From: Duganella sp. CF402
GTDB taxonomy: Bacteria > Pseudomonadota > Gammaproteobacteria > Burkholderiales > Burkholderiaceae_D
Assembly (NCBI RefSeq): GCF_900109645.1
Contig: NZ_FOBG01000004.1
Location: 372,001 to 436,000, forward strand
Length of the DNA: 64,000 nt
Reading direction: 5' to 3'
Shown: positions 28,914-39,100 of the stretch, one piece after another
How positions within the stretch are numbered: position 1 is the stretch's first letter
Layout: every line of letters starts with the position of its first letter
The notes under the pieces: generated by a model
What the model saw: only the letters and a program-made list of their open reading frames with translations
Database searches by the model: none
What the model was told of the DNA's origin: nothing
Position numbers and translations under genes: made by a program

Positions 28914-30041
28914 TCAGGAGCTCAGGTCGTAGCTGGCTTGTTTGGCGCGCAGGTCCATTGCGTTGCGATGGCGCGCGCGCAGGCGCGGGTCGGTGATCAG
29001 GCGACCCAGCGTTTCGCCAATCACCATCACCACGCCCAGCAGCGGCAGCACCAGCATCAGCCCCGCCACCCCGGCCACCGAACCGCCGATGAAGATCATC
29101 AGCACGGTGATCAGCGGGTGGATGTGCAGGCTGCGGCCCAGCGTCAGCGGCATGAACACGAAATCGTCCAGCAGGCGCACGCAGATGAACACACCAATCG
29201 CCAGGTAGGCCACCGACGGATCGGCCGGCGCGTCGGTCGAGGCCACCATCACCACCAGCACGCAGCCGACGATCGAGCCCACGTACGGCACCCACGCCAG
29301 CACCGCCGCGATCAAGCCCAGCACCAGCGGCGATGACACGCCGATCGCCCACAGGCCGAACGCCAGCACCACGGTGTCGAGCATGGTCAGGCGGATCAGG
29401 CCCTGGAAGTAGCGGTGCGCGGTCTGGTCGACTTCATGCAGCAGACACAGGGTGCGCTCGAAAAAGGCGTTTGGCACGGCGCGCGCCAAAAACTTTTTAA
29501 AACGCAGGCCGTCGCGCAAAAAGAAGAAGGTCAGGAACGGCGCCAGCAGCAGCGACGGCAGCCACGCCGCTGTCGACACCAGGATGTCGGTCAGGTGCGA
29601 CTGGATGAAGTCGCCCGTGAACGCGCTCATGCGCTGGTTGATGGTCTCGGCCAACTGTACCTGGCGCAGGATGGGGAATTGTTCTTCCAGCGCGGTCAGC
29701 GTGTGACGAATGAAGTCCAGCCCGCCTTGCAGGTAGGTGCCCATCATGTCTTGCCACGAAGTCTCGGGCGAGGATTTCCAGAACACCGCCGTCATCACAG
29801 CCAGCGCCACGATCAGCAGGAACACCGCGCCGACCAGCAGCGTGGCGGCGTTCTGGCTGAAGCCCATGCGCACCAGGCGCTGCGCCGGTGGTTGCAGGAT
29901 GTAGTACAGCACGATGCCGAGCAAAAATGGAATCGCCAGGAACAGCATCTGCTGCAACAGGAACAGCAGCACGCAGGTGGCGGCGATGATGCCGCTCCAT
30001 ACCACCGGCCCGCCGCGCTGTTGGGACGGCAGCAGATTCAT
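28914..30041 (-). CDS. AI-2E family transporter (PerM-like)
   Basis: 375 residues with about eight hydrophobic segments: an N-terminal pair, the LGIVLYYILQPPAQRLVRMG region, a soluble middle part with LTDILVSTAAWLPSLLLAPFLTFFFLRDG, and a C-terminal LITVLMIFIGGSVAGVAGLMLVLPLLGV stretch. The UPF0118/AI-2E family includes exporters of AI-2 and sodium/proton antiporters; the substrate here cannot be told. Its ATG overlaps the stop of the upstream cyclic-nucleotide-binding gene, so they form an operon. Confidence 0.9.
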   Translation of the reverse strand: MNLLPSQQRGGPVVWSGIIAATCVLLFLLQQMLFLAIPFLLGIVLYYILQPPAQRLVRMGFSQNAATLLVGAVFLLIVALAVMTAVFWKSSPETSWQDMMGTYLQGGLDFIRHTLTALEEQFPILRQVQLAETINQRMSAFTGDFIQSHLTDILVSTAAWLPSLLLAPFLTFFFLRDGLRFKKFLARAVPNAFFERTLCLLHEVDQTAHRYFQGLIRLTMLDTVVLAFGLWAIGVSSPLVLGLIAAVLAWVPYVGSIVGCVLVVMVASTDAPADPSVAYLAIGVFICVRLLDDFVFMPLTLGRSLHIHPLITVLMIFIGGSVAGVAGLMLVLPLLGVVMVIGETLGRLITDPRLRARHRNAMDLRAKQASYDLSS

Positions 30042-30520
30042 AGCGCCTCGATTTGTGGTTTGCCGGTCATCCAGTCGCGCAGGCGGCGGCCGATGTGGCG
30101 CGCCAGGGCCAGCGAGATTTTGTAGCCGATCACGGGATCGGTTTCCATCAGGCCCATGAAGTCGGCGCGGAAGAACACCGCCAGTTCGCAGTTGTCGAGC
30201 GCGCGGGTCTGGGCGTTGCGCGGCGAGTTGTCGAGCAGGGCCAGGTCGCCGAAGAAGGAGCCGGCCGACAGTTCGGCCACCACTTCGCGTCCCGCATCGA
30301 GCTGGCGGCTGATGATGACGCGGCCCGACATCACCAGGTACAGGGCCTGGCCTTCCTCGCCTTCGTCGAAGATGATTTCATCGGCCAGGTAGCGGCGTTC
30401 GTGCATCAGGCCGTCCACGATTTTCAGCTCGAGCGGCGTCAGCGACGAGAACAGGGCCGATTCTTTCAGGCGCAGCAAACGCGGCGACATCTCGGGCGAT
30501 TTGAGGAAACCGAAAATCAA
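30038..30520 (-). CDS. Cyclic-nucleotide-binding domain protein without HTH
   Basis: 160 residues made of one CNMP domain: LFSSLTPLELKIVDGLMHER, then DEIIFDEGEEGQALYLVMSGRV and the phosphate-cassette-like FFGDLALLDNSPRNAQTRA. There is no DNA-binding helix-turn-helix, so it is not a Crp-type regulator but a stand-alone sensor, perhaps for the co-encoded permease. The start is TTG at 30520, supported by GGAG upstream; ATG 30490 is an alternative that loses ten residues. Confidence 0.85.
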   Translation of the reverse strand: MIFGFLKSPEMSPRLLRLKESALFSSLTPLELKIVDGLMHERRYLADEIIFDEGEEGQALYLVMSGRVIISRQLDAGREVVAELSAGSFFGDLALLDNSPRNAQTRALDNCELAVFFRADFMGLMETDPVIGYKISLALARHIGRRLRDWMTGKPQIEAL

Positions 30521-30618
30521 GGGGAACTCCGGGACGGGGATGGGCAGGGGGATATTGTCGCCGGTTTTGTGCTGCTGCTGTGCATCTGTTGCTCAGAAAG
30601 CACAGTTACCAAATGAAA

Positions 30619-30644
30619 AAGGCCCGATGCGAACATCGGGCCTT
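30619..30644 (-). terminator. Terminator of the tRNA transcript
   Basis: 11-bp stem with 4-base loop and a T-run on the minus strand, directly after tRNA-Asp. Confidence 0.85.
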
Positions 30645-30655
30645 CTTCTGAATAT

Positions 30656-30732
30656 TGGCGGAGCGGACGGGGCTCGAACCCGCGACCCCCGGCGTGACAG
30701 GCCGGTATTCTAACCAACTGAACTACCGCTCC
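30656..30732 (-). tRNA. tRNA-Asp (anticodon GTC)
   Basis: 77-nt cloverleaf with acceptor GGAGCGG/CCGCTCC, D-arm AGTTCAGTTGGTTAGAAT, anticodon loop CTGTCAC and T-arm GGTTCGAGCC, with an encoded CCA end. It is transcribed leftward behind tRNA-Val. Confidence 0.97.
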
Positions 30733-30754
30733 AATTCGTTCTGCTAAGTTTTGC

Positions 30755-30830
30755 TGGTGGGTGCTGAGAGGCTCGAACTCCCGACCTACGCCTTGTAAGG
30801 GCGCCGCTCTACCAACTGAGCTAAGCACCC
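30755..30830 (-). tRNA. tRNA-Val (anticodon TAC)
   Basis: 76-nt cloverleaf with acceptor GGGTGCT/AGCACCC, D-arm TAGCTCAGTTGGTAGAGC, anticodon loop CTTACAA and T-arm GAGTTCGAGCCTC, with an encoded CCA end. The tRNA-Asp gene follows after 22 bases, so the pair shares a transcript. Confidence 0.97.
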
Positions 30831-30943
30831 AGAAAACTTGTCAGTGTTGTTTCATTTAACTGCTACAACTGCTGAACGAGGCCGTATTCTATAGGAGGCT
30901 AATTCACTTCCGCAAGGGTTTTTGAAAATAATTTAGAAAATTC

Positions 30944-32206
30944 ATGAATAACAATCTTGATCAACTGTACAGCCGCGTCAGCCGGCGCCTCATGCCTTTC
31001 CTGTTCCTGTGCTTCGTTGCTGCCTATCTGGACCGCGTCAATGTCGGCTTCGCCAAACTGCAGATGCAGGCCGACCTGCAATTCAGCGACGCCGTGTATG
31101 GCGCCGGGGCCGGTATCTTCTTCCTCGGCTATTTCCTGTTCGAGGTGCCGTCCAACCTGCTGATGACGCGCACCGGCGCGCGCATCTGGATCGCCCGCAT
31201 CATGATCAGCTGGGGCCTGATTTCCTCGGCGCTGATGTTTGCCACCAGCGCGGCCAGCTTTTACGTGCTGCGCTTCCTGCTCGGCGTGGCCGAGGCCGGC
31301 TTCTTCCCCGGCATCATCCTGTACCTGACCTACTGGTATCCGGCGCAGCGGCGGGCACGCATGGTGGCGCTGTTCATGAGCGGGGTGGCGGTGGCCGGCG
31401 TGGTGGGCGGGCCGCTGTCGGGCTGGATCATGACGGCGTTCGCCGGCCTCAACGGCTGGGCCGGCTGGCAGTGGCTGTTCCTGCTGGAAGGCCTGCCCTC
31501 GGTGCTGCTGGGCGTGTGGACCCTGTTCTATCTCGATGACGGCATCCGCGCCGCGCGCTGGCTCGGCGAGGACGACAAGCAGGCGCTGGAACGCGAACTG
31601 GCCGCCGAGCGCAGCCAGCAACAGCAGCTGCCGCTGGCCCGCCTGTTCGGCAGCGCCAGGGTGTGGCTGCTGGCGCTGGTGTACTTCCTGTGCGTGATGG
31701 GCTTGTACGGCGTCAGCTTCTGGCTGCCGCAGCTGATCAAGAACAGCGGCGTGACCGATGTGTTCGATATCGGCCTGCTGTCGGCCGTTCCCTACGGCGT
31801 GGCGGCGCTGACGATGGTGCTGGCGGCGCGCCACTCGGACCGCACGGGCGAGCGGCGCTGGCACACGGCCGCCGCCGCGCTGGCCGGCGCGCTGGGACTG
31901 GCGGCCGCCACCGTCTACAGCGACAATACCGTGATCGCGCTGGCGGCGCTGAGCGTGGCCACGGCCGGCATCCTCAGCACCTTCCCGATTTTCTGGAGCT
32001 TGCCGACCGCCATGCTGGGCGGCGCGGCGGCGGCCGCCGGGATTGCGATGATCAATTCCATCGGCAACCTGGCCGGCTTTGTCGCGCCCTACCTGGTGGG
32101 CGCGATCCGCGACGCCACCGGCAGCACCGCCAGCGGCATCTACCTGATCGCCGCCAGCCTGGCGGCTGGCGCGCTGCTGGTGGTGACGGCGGTGCGGCGC
32201 GGCTAG
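30944..32206 (+). CDS. MFS transporter, anion:cation symporter (ACS) type
   Basis: 420 residues with twelve predicted membrane segments. The ACS signature includes MPFLFLCFVAAYLDRVNVGFA in the first segment and FFLGYFLFEVPSNLLMTRTGAR between segments 2 and 3, with the conserved D and R. The family moves organic anions such as phthalate, tartrate or hexuronates; no catabolic genes are adjacent, so the substrate is open. It begins 113 bases after the divergent tRNA-Val. Confidence 0.9.
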   Translation: MNNNLDQLYSRVSRRLMPFLFLCFVAAYLDRVNVGFAKLQMQADLQFSDAVYGAGAGIFFLGYFLFEVPSNLLMTRTGARIWIARIMISWGLISSALMFATSAASFYVLRFLLGVAEAGFFPGIILYLTYWYPAQRRARMVALFMSGVAVAGVVGGPLSGWIMTAFAGLNGWAGWQWLFLLEGLPSVLLGVWTLFYLDDGIRAARWLGEDDKQALERELAAERSQQQQLPLARLFGSARVWLLALVYFLCVMGLYGVSFWLPQLIKNSGVTDVFDIGLLSAVPYGVAALTMVLAARHSDRTGERRWHTAAAALAGALGLAAATVYSDNTVIALAALSVATAGILSTFPIFWSLPTAMLGGAAAAAGIAMINSIGNLAGFVAPYLVGAIRDATGSTASGIYLIAASLAAGALLVVTAVRRG

Positions 32207-32265
32207 CGGCTGTGGCCGGTGGCCGTGGCTGGCTCCCCGGCTTGCGGGATCGCAGGTTTCGGGCG

Positions 32266-32287
32266 ATACTGTGTTTATTCACAGTAT
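32266..32287 (+). promoter_or_regulatory. LexA (SOS) box of dinB
   Basis: CTGT-N8-ACAG at 32269-32284, extended to perfect 8-bp arms ATACTGTG/CACAGTAT around a 6-base centre. It lies 13 bases before the dinB ATG, a position where LexA would block transcription. Confidence 0.85.
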
Positions 32288-32299
32288 TATTCCTGCATC

Positions 32300-33448
32300 A
32301 TGGCCGACGCCGACCGCCGCATTGCCCACATCGACATGGATGCGTTTTTCGCATCGGTCGAGCTGCTGCGCTATCCGCAGCTGCGCGGCCAGCCGGTGGT
32401 GATCGGCGGACGCGGCTATGCGCCCGAGCAGCGCGCCGACGGGGCCTATGTCTTCAAGCGCCTGCGCGATTATGTCGGGCGTGGCGTGATCACCACCGCC
32501 ACCTACGAGGCGCGCGCCTTTGGCGTGGGGTCGGCGATGGGCATGATGAAGGCGGCCAAGCTGGCGCCGGACGCCATCCTGCTGCCCGCCAATTTCGACG
32601 CCTACCGTCACTACTCGCGCCTGTTCAAGGAAGCGGTGGCCTGCATCGCGCCCGATATCGAAGACCGTGGCATCGATGAAATCTTTGTCGACCTGACCGC
32701 CGTGGAGGGCGAAACGCATGCGCTGGCCGCGCGCATCAAGCAGGCGGTGCAGGACGCCACCGGGCTGACCTGTTCGATCGGCGTCACGCCCAACAAGCTG
32801 TTGTCGAAGATCTGCTCGGACCTGGACAAGCCGAACGGCCTGACGGTGCTGGGCATGGATGAAATTCCTGAGCGCATCTGGCCGCTCAATGTGCGCAAGG
32901 TGAATGGCATCGGGCCCAAGGCCACCGCCAAGCTGGCGTCGCTCGGTATCGAGACCATCGGCCAACTGGCGCAGGCCGACGCCGGCCTGTTGCAGGATTA
33001 TTTCGGCGCGCACTACGCCGCCTGGCTGGCGCGCGCCGCGCATGGCATCGATGAGCGTGGCATTTCCACCAGCCGCGAAAGCAAATCCATCTCGCGCGAA
33101 ACCACCTTCGAGCGCGACCTGCATGCGCGCCAGGACCGCGAGACCTTGTCCGGCATCCTGACCACGCTGTGCGATCGTCTCGCGGACGACCTCAAACGCA
33201 AGGGTTATGTCAGCCGCACCATCAGCATCAAGCTGCGCTACGACGACTTTCAGATCGTCAGCCGCAACGTCACCTTGCCGCAGCCGGTGGCCGACGCCGG
33301 CGCCATCCTGCAGGCCGCGCGCGAATGCCTGAAGCGGGTGCCGCTGCAACGCAAGCTGCGCCTGCTCGGGGTGCGCGCCAGCACGCTGGAAGCGCCCGGC
33401 GCAACAGTCGCGCGGCGTGTGCCGGTGCAGGGCGATTTATTCGCCTGA
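32300..33448 (+). CDS. dinB: DNA polymerase IV
   Basis: Y-family translesion polymerase, 382 residues. The N-terminal catalytic aspartate is in HIDMDAFFASVE, the second acid pair is in GIDEIFVDL, and the helix-hairpin-helix NVRKVNGIGPKATAKLASLG and little-finger domain follow. The C-terminus ends QGDLFA, a clamp-binding-like motif (QxxLF). ATG 32300 is right behind the LexA box; the upstream in-frame start would cross it. SOS induction is inferred. Confidence 0.96.
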   Translation: MADADRRIAHIDMDAFFASVELLRYPQLRGQPVVIGGRGYAPEQRADGAYVFKRLRDYVGRGVITTATYEARAFGVGSAMGMMKAAKLAPDAILLPANFDAYRHYSRLFKEAVACIAPDIEDRGIDEIFVDLTAVEGETHALAARIKQAVQDATGLTCSIGVTPNKLLSKICSDLDKPNGLTVLGMDEIPERIWPLNVRKVNGIGPKATAKLASLGIETIGQLAQADAGLLQDYFGAHYAAWLARAAHGIDERGISTSRESKSISRETTFERDLHARQDRETLSGILTTLCDRLADDLKRKGYVSRTISIKLRYDDFQIVSRNVTLPQPVADAGAILQAARECLKRVPLQRKLRLLGVRASTLEAPGATVARRVPVQGDLFA

Positions 33449-33494
33449 AACCGTTGTATATTGCTAGCAGCATCGTTCGCCTGGAGTCACAGAT

Positions 33495-35027
33495 ATGCTG
33501 GAGCACCTCAGTATCCAACAACGCTTCCGCCTGCTGCTGGTGGTCTCGCTTGCCTGCTTTGCCTTGTGCGGGGCCATCGTCTACCGCACGCTGGCGGAAA
33601 TCCGCGTCAACGGGCCGATCTATGAACGCATCATGCAGGGACAGGATCTGGTGGCCGACATCCTGCCGCCGCCGGCCTACCTGGTGGAGTCCTACCTGAT
33701 CGCGCTGCAGTTGATGGACGCCGACCCGGTGCATGCGCAGCCGCTGCTGCAACGGCTGCAGGCCGCTGAGCAGACCTACCAGCAGCGCTACCAGTACTGG
33801 CGGCGCCAGGGCTTGAGCGGCGAACTGGAAGTCCGCTTCCTGACGCAATCGCATACGCTGGCGCAGTCGTTCTACAAAACCGCCTTCGAACAACTGGTGC
33901 CGGCCCTGCGCGACGGCGAGGCGGTGCAGGCCCGGCGCGCGCTGGCGCGGCTGGCAGCGACCTACGAAAAGCAGCGCGCCGTGATCGAGCGGGTGGTGGA
34001 GCTGGCGCGCCAGCGCAATGCCGACGACGAACGCGACGCGCGCGAGCAGGTGCAGCGGATGGCGTGGTCGCTGGTGGCCATGTTTGCCCTGATCGTGGTG
34101 GTGTTCATCCTGATCTTCAACACCGTGCGCCGCAGCATTGCCGAGCCCATCCTGGACGCGCTGAAGATCACCCAGCGCGTGGCCGGCGGCGACTGGAGCC
34201 AGCAGATCCGCGCCGATGCGCGCGGCGAGGCGGGACGGCTGCTGCAAGCGATCCGCGATATCGTGAAAAACACCCAGGCCGAGATCGTCAAGGCGGAAAA
34301 GATGGCGGCGCTGGGCTCGCTGGTGGCCGGTGTCTCGCACGAGCTCAACACGCCGGTCGGCAACGGCCTGATGGCGGTCAGCACGCTGAGCGACGATTTA
34401 CGCACGTTCCGTGGCAAGATGCAGGAGGGCATCAAGCGCTCGGTGCTGGAGGAGTTCCTGCACTCGGTGGAAGTGGGCGCCGACCTGGCGATGCGCAACC
34501 TGCAGCGCGCGGCCGAGCTGATGAGCAGTTTCAAGCAGGTGGCGGCCGACCGCGCCAGCTCGCAGCGGCGCCGCTTCCTGCTGCACCAGGTGGTGCATGA
34601 AACGCAGATGACCTTGCAGCCGATGCTGAAGCGCGCCAACTGCCAGGTGGTGCAGTATGTGCCGGACGGGCTGGAGCTCGACAGCTTCCCCGGTCCGCTG
34701 GGGCAGGTCATCACCAACCTGATCGAGAACGCCGCCAAGCACGGGCTGGACGGCAATGGTGGCGTGATTACCTTGCGCGCCTGGGCCGCCAGCGCCGACA
34801 AGGTGACGATTTCCGTGATCGACGGCGGCAAGGGCATCGCGCCGGAATTGCACAGCCACGTGTTCGAACCGTTCTACACCACGCGGCTGGGACAGGGCGG
34901 CAGCGGGCTGGGGTTGCATATTGCCCACAACATCGTCTACCAGATTTTGGGCGGCACACTGGAGCTGACCAGTGCGCCGGGGGCGGGGGCGCGGTTTGAC
35001 GTCACCATCCCGCTGGTTGCGCCTTGA
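33495..35027 (+). CDS. Sensor histidine kinase
   Basis: 510 residues. Membrane helices at ~11-33 and ~193-215 flank a helical periplasmic sensor, followed by a HAMP domain, a HisKA-type dimerisation helix with GVSHELNTPVGN (H282) and an HATPase domain with N-box NLIENAAKHG, G1 VIDGGKGI and G2 GGSGLGL. A cognate response regulator is not adjacent, making this an orphan kinase. The histidine box reads HELNTP, as in kinases that act on phosphorelay or PleC/DivJ-like partners. Confidence 0.93.
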   Translation: MLEHLSIQQRFRLLLVVSLACFALCGAIVYRTLAEIRVNGPIYERIMQGQDLVADILPPPAYLVESYLIALQLMDADPVHAQPLLQRLQAAEQTYQQRYQYWRRQGLSGELEVRFLTQSHTLAQSFYKTAFEQLVPALRDGEAVQARRALARLAATYEKQRAVIERVVELARQRNADDERDAREQVQRMAWSLVAMFALIVVVFILIFNTVRRSIAEPILDALKITQRVAGGDWSQQIRADARGEAGRLLQAIRDIVKNTQAEIVKAEKMAALGSLVAGVSHELNTPVGNGLMAVSTLSDDLRTFRGKMQEGIKRSVLEEFLHSVEVGADLAMRNLQRAAELMSSFKQVAADRASSQRRRFLLHQVVHETQMTLQPMLKRANCQVVQYVPDGLELDSFPGPLGQVITNLIENAAKHGLDGNGGVITLRAWAASADKVTISVIDGGKGIAPELHSHVFEPFYTTRLGQGGSGLGLHIAHNIVYQILGGTLELTSAPGAGARFDVTIPLVAP

Positions 35028-35082
35028 TTAGCGTGTAAAATGGCGCTCCTTTGCCAATTCCGAAACAAGGCCTGTCAACTTT

Positions 35083-35979
35083 ATGTGGTTCAAGAATCTA
35101 CAGATTTACCGTCTGCCGGCCCCTTGGGCCTACACCCCCGAACAACTCGAAGACGCGCTCGCCAGCCAGGCGTTCACCCCGGCCAGCAGCAATGAATTGC
35201 TGCGCCAGGGCTGGGACAAGCCGCGCCCGAACGGCGGCCTGGTGCACGTGGTCAACAAGCAAATGCTGATCGTGCTGGGCACCGAGAAAAAACTGCTGCC
35301 GAACAGCGTCATCAACCAGGTCGCCAAGGCCCGCGCCGCCGAGATGGAAGAAGCCCAGGGCTTCGCGCCGGGCAAGAAGGCGATGAAGGAACTGAAGGAA
35401 CGCGTGGCCGACGAACTGCTGCCGCGCGCCTTCTCGATCCGCTCCAACGTCTGGACCTGGATCGACCCGGTCAACGGCTGGCTGGTGGTCGATGCCGCCA
35501 GCCCGGCCAAGGCCGACGAAGTCATCAAGCTGCTGCTGAAGGCGGTCGACAAGCTGCCGCTGGAAAGCCTGCGCGTGCAGCGCTCGCCGGTCGGCGTGAT
35601 GACCGAATGGCTGCAGACCGACGAAGCGCCGGCCGGCTTCACGGTCGACATGGACACCGAACTGCGCGCCACCGGCGAGAGCAAGGCGGCGGTGCGTTAC
35701 GTCAAGCACTCGCTGGATCCGGAAGAAGTGCGCCGCCACATCGCCGCCGGCAAGCAGTGCACCCGCCTGGCCATGACCTGGGACAGCAAGATTTCCTTCG
35801 TGCTGACCGAACAGCTGGCCATCAAGGGCATCAAGCCGCTGGACGTGCTCGATGAAAAAGACGCCGGCGTGCGCAACGACGACGAGCGCTTCGACGGCGA
35901 TTTCATGCTGATGACCGGCGAACTGGCCAAGCTGATGGCCGACGTGGTGGAAGCGCTGGGCGGCGAAGCCAAGGCGTAA
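35083..35979 (+). CDS. rdgC: Recombination-associated protein RdgC
   Basis: 298 residues, full length. Begins MWFKNLQIYRL as in other RdgC proteins, with ERVADELLPRAFSIRSNVWTWIDP in the middle and LDEKDAGVRNDDERFDGDFMLMTGELAKL at the end. RdgC forms a ring on DNA, limits RecA filament growth and helps replication. A strong terminator follows. Confidence 0.96.
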   Translation: MWFKNLQIYRLPAPWAYTPEQLEDALASQAFTPASSNELLRQGWDKPRPNGGLVHVVNKQMLIVLGTEKKLLPNSVINQVAKARAAEMEEAQGFAPGKKAMKELKERVADELLPRAFSIRSNVWTWIDPVNGWLVVDAASPAKADEVIKLLLKAVDKLPLESLRVQRSPVGVMTEWLQTDEAPAGFTVDMDTELRATGESKAAVRYVKHSLDPEEVRRHIAAGKQCTRLAMTWDSKISFVLTEQLAIKGIKPLDVLDEKDAGVRNDDERFDGDFMLMTGELAKLMADVVEALGGEAKA

Positions 35980-36003
35980 TCCCCATCCCTTGCCGTTCAA
36001 TTA

Positions 36004-36042
36004 AAAATGCCGCGAAGTCGTTGATTTCGCGGCATTTTCTTT
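36004..36042 (+). terminator. Intrinsic terminator of rdgC
   Basis: 13-bp perfect stem (36004-36016 with 36026-36038), 9-base loop and a T-rich end (TTTTCTTTG). It separates rdgC from the giant repeat gene. Confidence 0.9.
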
Positions 36043-36098
36043 GTGGCGCCCGGCATAAAAATTCACCGTTGCCATGTGGAAATTAAGGCAATCTCTGC

Positions 36099-36104
36099 TA
36101 TAGT
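36099..36104 (+). promoter_or_regulatory. Possible -10 of the giant octapeptide-repeat gene
   Basis: TATAGT lies 29 bases before the ATG at 36133; the region 17 bases upstream (GTGGAA) is a weak -35. AGAGGA at 36121-36126 is the ribosome site. Confidence 0.35.
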
Positions 36105-36132
36105 GAAAAGTCTTAGCAAAAGAGGAATTTCT

Positions 36133-39100
36133 ATGAGCGGGCCGATCGGATTGAGCACCCAGGATATCGCCAACTTGTCCGTTGCGACGATTGCCGCCTG
36201 GAGCACCGACGACATCCTCGACTTGCTCCCGGAGCAGGTGGCGGCCCTGCGCACCGATCAGGTGGCAGCATTCAGCAGCAAGCAGCTGGCGGCGCTGGTG
36301 CCCACCAACTTCACCGCCATGACCACCCAGGACGTGGCCGCGCTCAAGCCGGCCGTGCTCAATGCGGCCGGCGCCGCCGTGCCGGCGCTGATGGGCGCGC
36401 TGAGTTCCGACCAGATCGTGGCGCTGACCACGGCGCAGGTGGCCGCGCTCGGCACCGCCGCCTTCACCAACCTGACCAGCCTGACGCCGGGCATCATCGT
36501 GGCGTTTGAAACGGCCGACCTGGCCGCGCTGAGCACCGCCAACATCGCCGCGCTCGATGCGTCCGATTTCGGCGTCATGCTGACCCAGCAGCTGGCCGCG
36601 CTGGCCAGCCGCCAGATCGCGGCCCTGTCCAGCGACGATATCCAGGCCATCAGCGTCGACGGCTTTGCCGCGCTGAGCACGCAATCGATCGCGGCGCTGT
36701 CCAGCAAACAAATCGCCGCCCTGACCGCCGACCAGGCGGTGGCCCTGACCACGCGCCAGGCCGCCACGCTGAGCTCGGCGCAGCTGGCGGCGCTGGCCTC
36801 GGACAACTTCACCCAGCTCGAAGCCGAAGACATCGGCGCCATGAAAACCGCCACCATTGCCGGCCTGTCGACGCGCCAGATCGGGCTGCTGTCGGCCGGC
36901 CAGCTGGCTGGTTTCACCACCGCCCAGTTTGCCGCGCTGAGCACCCGCCAGGTGGCGGCCCTGAACAGCGACGCGCTGACCGGCTTGCCGACCGCCGACC
37001 TGGCGGCCCTGAGCAGCAGCGCGGTGGCGCAGCTGGCGACGGCGGTGCTGGCGCAGCTCAACACCGACCAGATCCGCGCCTTCACCACCCAGCAGATCAG
37101 CGCCCTGAGCAGCGTCCAGTTTGTCGCGCTCAATAGCGACCAGATCGCCAACCTGCGCACCGCGCAACTGAACGTGCTTGGTTCGCGCCAGATCGCCGGG
37201 CTAGCCACCGAAGACGTGCTCGCGCTGGACGGCGGCGACCTGCCGTTCCTGAACACGGCCGCGATTGCCGCGCTGAGCTCGAAGCAGTTCAGCGTGCTGG
37301 GCGGCGACGACTACAGCGCCATCGCCAGCTTGACCACGGCCCAGGTCGCGGCGCTGCGCAGCGCCACGCTGGCGGCCCTGAACGCCGGCCAGGCCGCGCT
37401 GCTGACCAGCCGCCAGGCCGCCGCCCTGAGCAGCGAGCAGATTACCGCCTTGTCCACCGCGGCGGTGCAAGCCTTGCAGGCGGCCGACTTCGGCGCGTTC
37501 AAGACCCAGGTGATCGCGGCCTTGTCGACCAGACAGATGGCGGTGTTGAGCAGCGCCCAGCTGGCCGCCTTCAGCCCGGCCCAGGTTGGCGTGCTGAGCA
37601 GCCGCCAGCTGGCCGCGCTCAGCAGCGACACCCTGGCTGGCCTGTCCAGCGCCGACCTGGCCGCGCTGACCACCAGCGCGGTGCCGCTGCTGAACCCGCA
37701 GCTGTTGTGGGCGCTGAGCACGGCGCAGCTGGCCGGCATCGGCTCGCGCCACCTGGCGGTGATGAGCAGCGCCCAGATCAACGCCTTCACCACCACCCAG
37801 ATCGCTGCGCTGAGCACGCGGCAACTGATCGGCCTCGGCGCGCTGCAGGCGGCCGCGCTGGGCAGCGACGACATCAGCGTGTTGGGCAGCAGCGCCATGC
37901 GCGCGCTTGGCACCGCCGCCATCGGCGTGCTCAATTCCAGCCAGCTGGCGGCGCTTGGCGCGGACGCCGGCGGCAGCCTGTTCGGCGTGCTCAGCACCGC
38001 GCAAATCGCCGCCCTGACCACGCGCGCGCTGAGCGGCATCACCACCGACCAGATCGTTGCCCTCAGCACGGCGCAGGCGGCCGCATTGAACAGCAGCCAG
38101 ATGGCCGTGATGTCGACCAAGCTGATCCCGGTGCTGGAAACGGCCGACCTGGCCGCGCTCAGCACCAGCGTGATCGCCAGCCTCGGCGCTTTGCCAATGG
38201 CGCTGCTCAATGCCGATCAGGTGACGGCGCTAAGCACGCTGCAAGCGAGCGTGTTGAGCAGCAAGCAGTTCGCCGCCCTCAACTATCCGGCCCTGATGGG
38301 CTTGCAGAGCCAGGACCTCGGCGCACTGTCGACCGCCACCGTGGCCGCCATCGCGACCGACACCCTGATGGTGCTGGCCACCGAACAATTGGCCGGACTG
38401 AGCACCCGCCAGATGAGCGTGCTGAGCTCGCGACAGCTGAATGCGCTGACCATCGACCAGATCGCCAGCTTGGGCTCGGCGCAGATCGGCGCGCTGGGCG
38501 CGCAGCAACTGGCCAGCCTGAGCCTCGACGCCGTGGCCGCCATCACCAGCGCCGGCATTGCCGCGCTCAGCACCAGCGCGATTGCCGCGCTCAGTTCGGC
38601 GCAACTGACGGCGCTGGACATGGACATTCAGGCGCTGAGCACGCGCCAGATCGCGGCGCTGCGCACCAACACCCTGGCTGGCCTGAGCAGTGATGAAGTG
38701 ATCGCCCTGAGCACCAGCCAGGTGGCGGCGCTGAGCAGCGACCAGGCCCGCGCCTTGCGGGTGGAAGCGCTGGCCGCGATGGAAGCGGTCGACTTTGCCG
38801 CCCTGCGCACCGCCGCCATCGCCGCGCTGAGCACGCAGCAAATCGCCGCCCTCAACAGTGACCAGCTGGCGGCGATGACGCCGGCGCAATTCAACGTGCT
38901 CAACAGCCGCCAGCTGGCCGCTTTGCCGAGCGAGGCGGTGGCCGGCTTTGGCAGCGACAGCCTGGCCGCGCTGGGCCCGGCATTCCTGGCCAGCCTGTCG
39001 CCCGACATGATCGCGGCGCTCAATTCGAACCAGCTCAATAGCCTGAGCTCGCAACAATTCGCAGTGTTCAGCAGCCAGCAGCTGGACGCGCTGGCGCCGG

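Noticed and set aside
32219..32299. Upstream extension of dinB by 27 residues
   Set aside because: It would run through the LexA palindrome and is not family-like; ATG 32300 gives the normal N-terminus.
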